DNA of 64,000 bases from Clarireedia homoeocarpa (taxonomy: Eukaryota > Ascomycota > Leotiomycetes > Helotiales > Rutstroemiaceae): the NCBI GenBank assembly GCA_001465935.1, contig LNKV01000017.1, positions 73,499 through 137,498 of the forward strand, written 5' to 3'. The notes beneath the pieces are model-generated. The model saw only the letters and a program-made list of their open reading frames with translations, did no database searches and had not been told where the DNA came from. The position numbers and the translations under genes were made by a program. This document shows positions 58,141 through 64,000 of the stretch, one piece after another (position 1 is the stretch's first letter; each line of letters starts with the position of its first letter).

Positions 58141-61100
58141 ATGGCGACAACAACTTCTGTCTCGCCAACAACAGTTGAGCGAAATTCTTCACGTCGAGGT
58201 CAATCACACACGTTACCCACTCGGTCGCAGTCCACTAGAACGAGAAGTGCTGTTCCAGAATCCCCACATCGCGCACATTCTCATCACCACCACCACCACA
58301 GAGATTCGTCGCGACATGCAGCGATAGAGGAATCACTACCGCAGGCTAATTATGAGACTACGAACGTCGCGCAACAATCACGAAGAAGTTCAAGTAAAGA
58401 CGGCCCACCACCACCATCACGACAAGAGTCAACAAGAAGCTCTCATCGATCAAATCATCACAGTCGATACTCTAACGATATGTCGACAGCTGCAGCAAAT
58501 GGCGGAGGCCCAGCTCCCATCGTAACACCGGCCGAGTCGAGACATGCTGCAAGCAGAGGAAAGTCGAGGACTACTATCCCAGCACAGACAGGAAATTGGA
58601 TTCTAGGCAAGACTATCGGAGCTGGCAGTATGGGTAAAGTAAAGCTGGCAAGGAGAGCAGAAGGCGGCGAACAGGTAATCATTCCGCGCGCCATGAATGT
58701 CTATATCAGAATTATGTCAGCCTAACCTCTTTCCTAGGTTGCCGTAAAGATAGTGCCACGAGGGTCTACCGACGACAACCATAACCAGAGTCGAGCCGAC
58801 CGAGAGCGAGCCGATCATTCCAAAGAAGTTCGCACAGCACGAGAAGCTGCCATCGTGACGCTTCTAGATCACCCATATATCTGTGGCATGCGAGATGTTG
58901 TACGCACGACGTACCATTGGTATATGCTGTTTGAGTATGTCAACGGAGGCCAAATGCTGGACTACATTATCTCTCACGGCAGATTGAAGGAAAAGCAAGC
59001 CAGGAAATTCAGCAGACAGATCGCTAGTGCCTTGGATTACTGCCATCGAAATAGCATCGTCCACCGAGATTTAAAGATTGAGAATATCTTGATCAGCAAG
59101 ACGGGAGACATCAAGATCATCGATTTCGGGCTGAGCAATCTTTTTGCACCCAGGAATCACCTGAAGACATTTTGCGGAAGTTTGTATTTTGCTGCTCCGG
59201 AGCTTTTGCAGGCGAAGGCTTATACTGGACCTGAGGTGGATGTGTGGAGTTTCGGTATCGTACTGTACGTGCTAGTGTGTGGTAAAGTACCTTTCGATGA
59301 CCAGAGCATGCCGGCTTTGCATGCGAAGATCAAGAAAGGTGTGGTGGATTATCCCAACTGGCTGTCACCGGGTAGGCTTTCTCCATTTCATTATTTCGTA
59401 CGGGTACTAATAAAGAACCAGAATGCAAGCATCTCATCTCCAGAATGCTTGTTACGGATCCAAAGCAGCGTGCAAGCCTCCAAGAGATCATGGCACACCA
59501 GTGGATGATTAAAGGATACGGAGCCCCTCCCGAGAACTACCTACCTATTCGAGAACCTCTTACCCTACCACTTGATCAAGAAATCATCAACGATATGACA
59601 GGTTTCGACTTTGGCCCACCTGAAGTCATTGAAGCTCAATTGACTGAAGTCCTCAAGTCTCCAGAATATGCTCATGCAGTTCGCTTGGCAATGCACGAGC
59701 GCGAGAACGCAGGCCCTCCTCGAGACGCCGAGAAAAAGAGGGGGGTATTCGACTTCTACAAGAGAAGAAATTCTACAACCAGCCGAGATACCTTGACAGC
59801 ACCAAGTACGGAACTTCTACAGCTCGGCAATGATCCTTGCAACGCGTTCCATCCCTTGATTTCAGTATACTATCTGGTGAAAGAAAAGCGAGAGCGCGAT
59901 GCACTTGCAGCAAACCCAGGCGCAACATCGATGCCACGAACTCCAAACGAAGCACCTCTCCAAGTGCAAGAAATAGCACCACCAAAGCCAGCATACACAA
60001 ATGCGGCAGCCTATGAAATGCCTGGTGAAAAGGCAACTGGCGGTCGATCACGTCCTCGCGCAAGGACTCATGGTGAAGATGAAGTTACGGATAGTATGAA
60101 GAATATAAGGATTGCAGGGCCCAGTGGTCCGACTTCACCCGCCATCGTGGAGCCCGCAGAACAATCCGCACGTAAAGAGAGCACTGCTGCTGGACTCTTG
60201 CGAAGATTTAGCACAAGGCGGCGCAAAGATCCTCCTTCGTCTGACAAAAACCAAAGTAATCATTTGACAGTCCAGTCGACCAATGAGTCTTCGACTCTTC
60301 GGAAAAGTTTCAGTGTCCGCCGTCACCGTGATCGCGATGGTGATGGGCTGCGTTCAGGTGGTAGTCAGTCACAGCATAGTGATCTTCTAGCTCCAAAGAC
60401 TGCGAACACTTCGGGATCTACGAAACTGGGCAGATCCACAAGTGTCAACTCGGCTGAATTTAGAAGGCGGGAGACTCGACGAGGAACAGCATCGGAGGCA
60501 ATGCCACCTCGTGTGACCTACAAAGAGCCACCACCAACCAGTGGCTCTGACCAGTCTACAATGAATGAGAAACCGCCTCGCGAGGGAGAGAATGCTACAG
60601 TCAATCCTAGAAATGCAACCATGAGAACCAAATCTTTAGGCCATGCGAGAAGGGAGAGCATACAAGCACGAAGGGCTCGTCGAGAAGAGGCCCGTGAAGC
60701 CAACGTACCTGAGGAGACTGATCTTGAGGTGGGTGACGCAAGTGGCATCTCTACGGAGAGGGTAGATAATGCCGAAAACGTTAAACCAGTCTTTTTGAAG
60801 GGTCTATTTAGTGTGTCTACCACTTCGACAAAACCTGTGGCAGCAATTCGGGCGGACATCATTAGAGTGTTGAAGCTTCTGGGAGTTGAATATACTGAAA
60901 TCAGAGGCGGTTTTAGTTGTCGACACGTCCCTAGCATCGACTTGAACAAAGTCGTTGATATTCCCCCAAGCAATCAAGGAAACCACGCTCCAGGACACCG
61001 AAGGAAGATCAGTTTCGGAGGCTTCATGGGCGGCAATGCAGAGAGAGATCGAGAGGATTTCAGAGATGCCGAAAAGTCGCCAAATCCTCCACGAACACCC

Positions 61101-61382
61101 GGCAGAACGCGTGCTCAGCCCGCCGACAACAGCTACTCGAACTCGGATGCATCTGACGAGAGCATAGGCAATCGCGGGGGTTCATCTGCTCGAGCTGTAG
61201 GAGAGACTAGTACACATGTTCAGAGCGAACTTGGTGGTAGCATGATCCTCGAGTTCGAAATATTCATCGTCAAGGTTCCTCTCCTCTCACTACACGGCAT
61301 CCAATTCAAGAAACTTCGCTCTGGGGGAACCTGGCAGTTCAAGAACATGGCAGATCATATTCTTCGCGAGCTCCGCCTCTAA
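58141..61382 (+). CDS. kin1: Kin1/MARK-family serine/threonine kinase
   Basis: Three exons (58141-58674, 58738-59371, 59422-61382) encode 1042 aa. The Ser/His-rich N-terminus (with a H6 run) is disordered. The kinase domain follows (about residues 154-420). It shows IGAGSMGKVKLARR, VAVKIV, HRDLKIENILI, DFGLSN, TFCGSLYFAAPELLQ and SPECKHLISRML. The long middle is disordered with many RRxS-type sites. The C-terminus carries a KA1-like phospholipid-binding domain (LEFEIFIVKVPLLSLHGIQF, then ADHILRELRL). Yeast Kin1/Kin2 and animal MARK share this layout and control polarity and exocytosis. Expected at the cell cortex. ATG 58141 is supported by the preceding leader and by MATTTSVSPTT as a natural start. 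Confidence 0.95.
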
Positions 61383-62102
61383 GCAATCTGCTAAGCATAC
61401 TTGGTCATGAACAGGTTCTCTATACATGGCTATCTTTACTCCATCTAATAACGCACAAGACATTTCGAGCAAACGACGGGGCGACGGGGCGAAGGGAAGA
61501 AAAATACGTGTGTTTTTATGAGATGAATTTCCTTTTGTTAGCGTAACCCATGAAGAAATGCCATCAATTTCGCGCTTGTTAGGCTATTCTTCACACCTCA
61601 TATTCCTTTTGTCTTGTGACTTTGTATCCACGCTTCTCTTAGGAAATTATGGATGGCGAGAGTTGGACGGTTCGGGAAGAGGCTTTAATTTTCATTTATG
61701 TAGTAATTATGGAAAGATTTTTTTCTCGATTGAAGGGATACACTCATGGCATCTCATATTTTGTGTTTCTGATTGGATTGGGGTTGGGTTATGCTGCCTG
61801 AGCACAGGTCGACGTGTCGAGAAATAGATGACTGAATTGGTTTGATATTTTGGCTCAGGAAACAGGTGACAGCCGTGGAGGAGGGAAAGCATAAATTAGT
61901 TTCGATACTGTATTCTTCTAATTAATCTCATGGATAGTCGAATGCCCGTCGATGCATTGGTCGAGCCTTCCACTCTCTTTGGCTTTGAATGACTTTAACT
62001 TGCTCTTTCCAAATCACCACACACGAAGGAGCATGTCCCTTTTCTTGATTTCATCCCGAATCCTCTCCGTCTCACTTTCTTCACTAAACTTCGATAGCAA
62101 CG
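61383..62102. other. Intergenic region
   Basis: 3' flank of the Kin1-like gene and promoter of the GT15 gene. No motif or RNA gene seen. Confidence 0.5.
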
Positions 62103-63923
62103 ATGGATACACCTGAGAATATACCCCACCGCACTTTTGGCTCTCTCAACAATCGTTCATTTCCCTACACACCAACACGCACCGTCTCTGCATCAAGCAA
62201 ATGGTCTGATTCCTTCCAATCTTCATCTATCGCCTCAAGCAGCACCGACTCAACAACCTTCTGGCGCACACCGCCAAAGGTATGGAAGTCAAGAATGCGG
62301 TTCAAGATCTCTGGCTCGCAGGATCTCCGTCGACAGTAAGTTCAGTTCGGTTGCACCTTCTCCTCCCCCATCCACAAACCTGACTCTGCTAACTCCGGCC
62401 TTCCAGCATGACCCTCCGCGCCCTCGCCTTCTCCGTGCTCCTCTTCGTCGTCCTCGCACTGAGCGCTTCCTCGCTCTTGCTCCTGCGTGCAGGCGTTTCA
62501 TCGGCGGAAGTCGTAGATGTTCATAAGCTGGGCTCATACAAGCCGATTCTGCCGGAGCTTCCGCCGTCGCAAACGAAAGTCCCGGATCCGGTGGCGTGGT
62601 TGAGGGAGAATTCGAATGATAAGTATGCGGTTTCGAAGGGGAGGTGGAGGGGAATGTTGCAGTGGGATACGAGGCCCAAGGCGGCGTTGATCAGTTTGGT
62701 GAGGAACTCGGAGTTGGAGGGCATCAGGCAGAGTATGATGCAGTTGGAGTTGAGGTGGAATCGGAAGTATCAGGTTGGTTTTTTTTTTCTTCTTGTTTTG
62801 TTATTTTTGGGATTTGACGAGAAAGAGGGCTTGCTCGTGGTGGATGGCAGATGGTGGCTGATTGGAATATGGCGCATGGCAGTATCCGTGGATTTTTTTC
62901 AACGATGAGCCGTTTTCGGAGGAGTTCATGGCGGGTACGCGGAATTTGACGGCGGCGAAATGCTATTATGAGGTGGTTCCAAAGGAGCATTGGTCACTGC
63001 CTGAGTGGATTGATGAGGCGAGATTTATGAATAGTCTGGAGTATCTGGGGACCATTGGTGTAGGCAAGGGCTGGATGGTCAGCTACCATCATATGTGTCG
63101 CTGGAATAGCGGGTTCTTCTACCGCCACCCAGCTCTCGCCGAGTATGAATGGTACTGGCGAGTCGAACCCGACGTGCGTATATCTATTTTCAAACTTCTT
63201 CACCTCCCTTCCACTCTAGCCAACTTATATATATCTAACCCTCCCCTCTCACCAAAACAGGTCCACTATTTCTGCGACATAAACTACGACATCTTCCGCT
63301 TCATGCGCGACAACCGTCTCAAATACGGCTTCAACATGAACATCCTCGACGACGCGCGCTCCTTCCCCTCCCTCTGGCCCCGCACCCTCTCCTTCATGCG
63401 CACACACCCCCAACTCCTGCACCCCTCCTTCAACCTCAGCTGGCTGCTCGATCCCCGCCTCGCCCACTCCTACAACAACTGCCAATACTTCTCCAACTTC
63501 GAGATCGGCTCCCTTGCCTTCTGGCGCAGCCCCGGTCCCTCAGCGTATTTCGACTGGCTAGACCGTGCCGGGGGTTTTTACTATGAACGATTCGGCGATG
63601 CGCCGGTGCATACGCTGAGTGTGGGACTGTTTGCGGAGAGGAGGGAGGTCTGGTATTTTGCGGATGTGGGCTATATGCATGGGATTAATCGGTTCTGCCC
63701 CAGGGGGAGGGAGGGGTCGTGTGCGTGTGAGGCGACGGGGGTGGATGAGGGGTTTTATAAGTTGGTGCCGGTGGAGAGTCCGCAGAGAAAACCGGAGGAT
63801 ACGTGTTTGAGGGGGTGGCTGGGCGGAGAGTGGACGAGGAAGAGGGTGGGGTGGAGTAGGGAGGGGGAGGTGGCGTTGGGGGGAGATGGGTATGGTGGGT
63901 ATGAGGTTTGGGGGGGTGAGTAG
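62103..63923 (+). CDS. GT15 alpha-1,2-mannosyltransferase (KRE2/KTR family), type II Golgi protein
   Basis: Four exons (62103-62335, 62407-62773, 62883-63173, 63261-63923) sum to 517 codons. A 78-residue cytoplasmic tail precedes a signal anchor (LRALAFSVLLFVVLALSASS). Family blocks: KAALISLVRNSELEGIRQSM, YPWIFFNDEPFSEEF, GWMVSYHHMCRWNSGFF and EWYWRVEPDVHYFCDINYD. The probable catalytic Glu of the family lies in the block CQYFSNFEIGSLAFW, then ADVGYMHGINRFCP. Such enzymes extend O-linked and N-linked mannans in the Golgi. The unusually long cytoplasmic tail is encoded by its own exon. If translation began at the internal ATG at 62408, the tail would be only a few residues. Confidence 0.95.
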
Positions 63924-64000
63924 GAGGGGGGTGAGTGTATTGGTAGTCTTGGAGAGTTAGTAAGGTTATATCGGGGTTTTAACGTTGACTCGAGAAAGAT

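Noticed and set aside
63249..63485. Val/Glu/Gly-rich minus-strand frame
   Set aside because: Antisense shadow of the last GT15 exon, typical of high third-position C usage.
1..64000. CRISPR arrays, bacterial operons, rRNA or tRNA genes
   Set aside because: The window is eukaryotic. I saw no regularly spaced repeat-spacer array and no cloverleaf or rRNA sequence by eye, but tRNA genes could have been missed without a scan.

Overview
This is nuclear DNA from a filamentous ascomycete. The genes have short 47-150 bp GT-AG introns, with branch-like CTAAC/CTGAC boxes near several acceptors. The proteins are typical of Pezizomycotina: a Rim15-type PAS/kinase/receiver protein, a CRH-type GH16 wall enzyme, a PhiA-like wall protein and a GT15 mannosyltransferase. 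The GH11 xylanase, as I remember the family, looks closest to Botrytis/Sclerotinia enzymes, so Leotiomycetes (Sclerotiniaceae) is my best guess; this is inference. Gene models were built by hand. Where exon coordinates are given, the summed exons keep one open frame.

Layout. 1-5.6 kb: rim15-like kinase on the minus strand, running off the left edge. 5.6-11.4 kb: gene-poor, with many short tandem repeats. 11.4-16.8 kb: a repeat island. An SRPK-like kinase stub is followed by a ~4.3 kb element with terminal inverted repeats and palindrome-rich ends. The element carries a decayed KRBA2-like integrase, which is split by a gag-only LTR retroelement. The island ends in an N-terminally truncated methyltransferase. 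17-18.5 kb: cyclase-family gene. 20-21.7 kb: two hypothetical genes. 22.2-26.1 kb: acyltransferase (minus) and bZIP factor (plus). 26.6-28.6 kb: prenylcysteine-lyase-like gene. 29.1-29.5 kb: short-chain dehydrogenase relic. 30-32 kb: eIF3d. 34.4-35 kb: PhiA-like secreted protein. 35-39.7 kb and 41-45.9 kb: gene-poor. 39.7-40.9 kb: CRH-like GH16. 46-47.2 kb: protoglobin-domain protein. 47.8-49 kb: 2OG-Fe(II) oxygenase. 49.8-50.7 kb: hypothetical. 51.5-52.2 kb: GH11 xylanase. 53.9-56.1 kb: G-patch protein. 58.1-61.4 kb: Kin1/MARK kinase. 62.1-63.9 kb: GT15 mannosyltransferase.

The genes do not form an obvious pathway cluster. Several concern the cell surface or secretion (PhiA-like protein, CRH, xylanase, GT15, Kin1). 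The rest are housekeeping or regulatory. The most unusual region is the nested transposon island at 11.67-16.0 kb. Its in-frame stops are TAG or TAA, mostly where a glutamine codon is expected, which fits C-to-T decay (RIP-like). It separates remnants of two unrelated genes, which suggests a local rearrangement.
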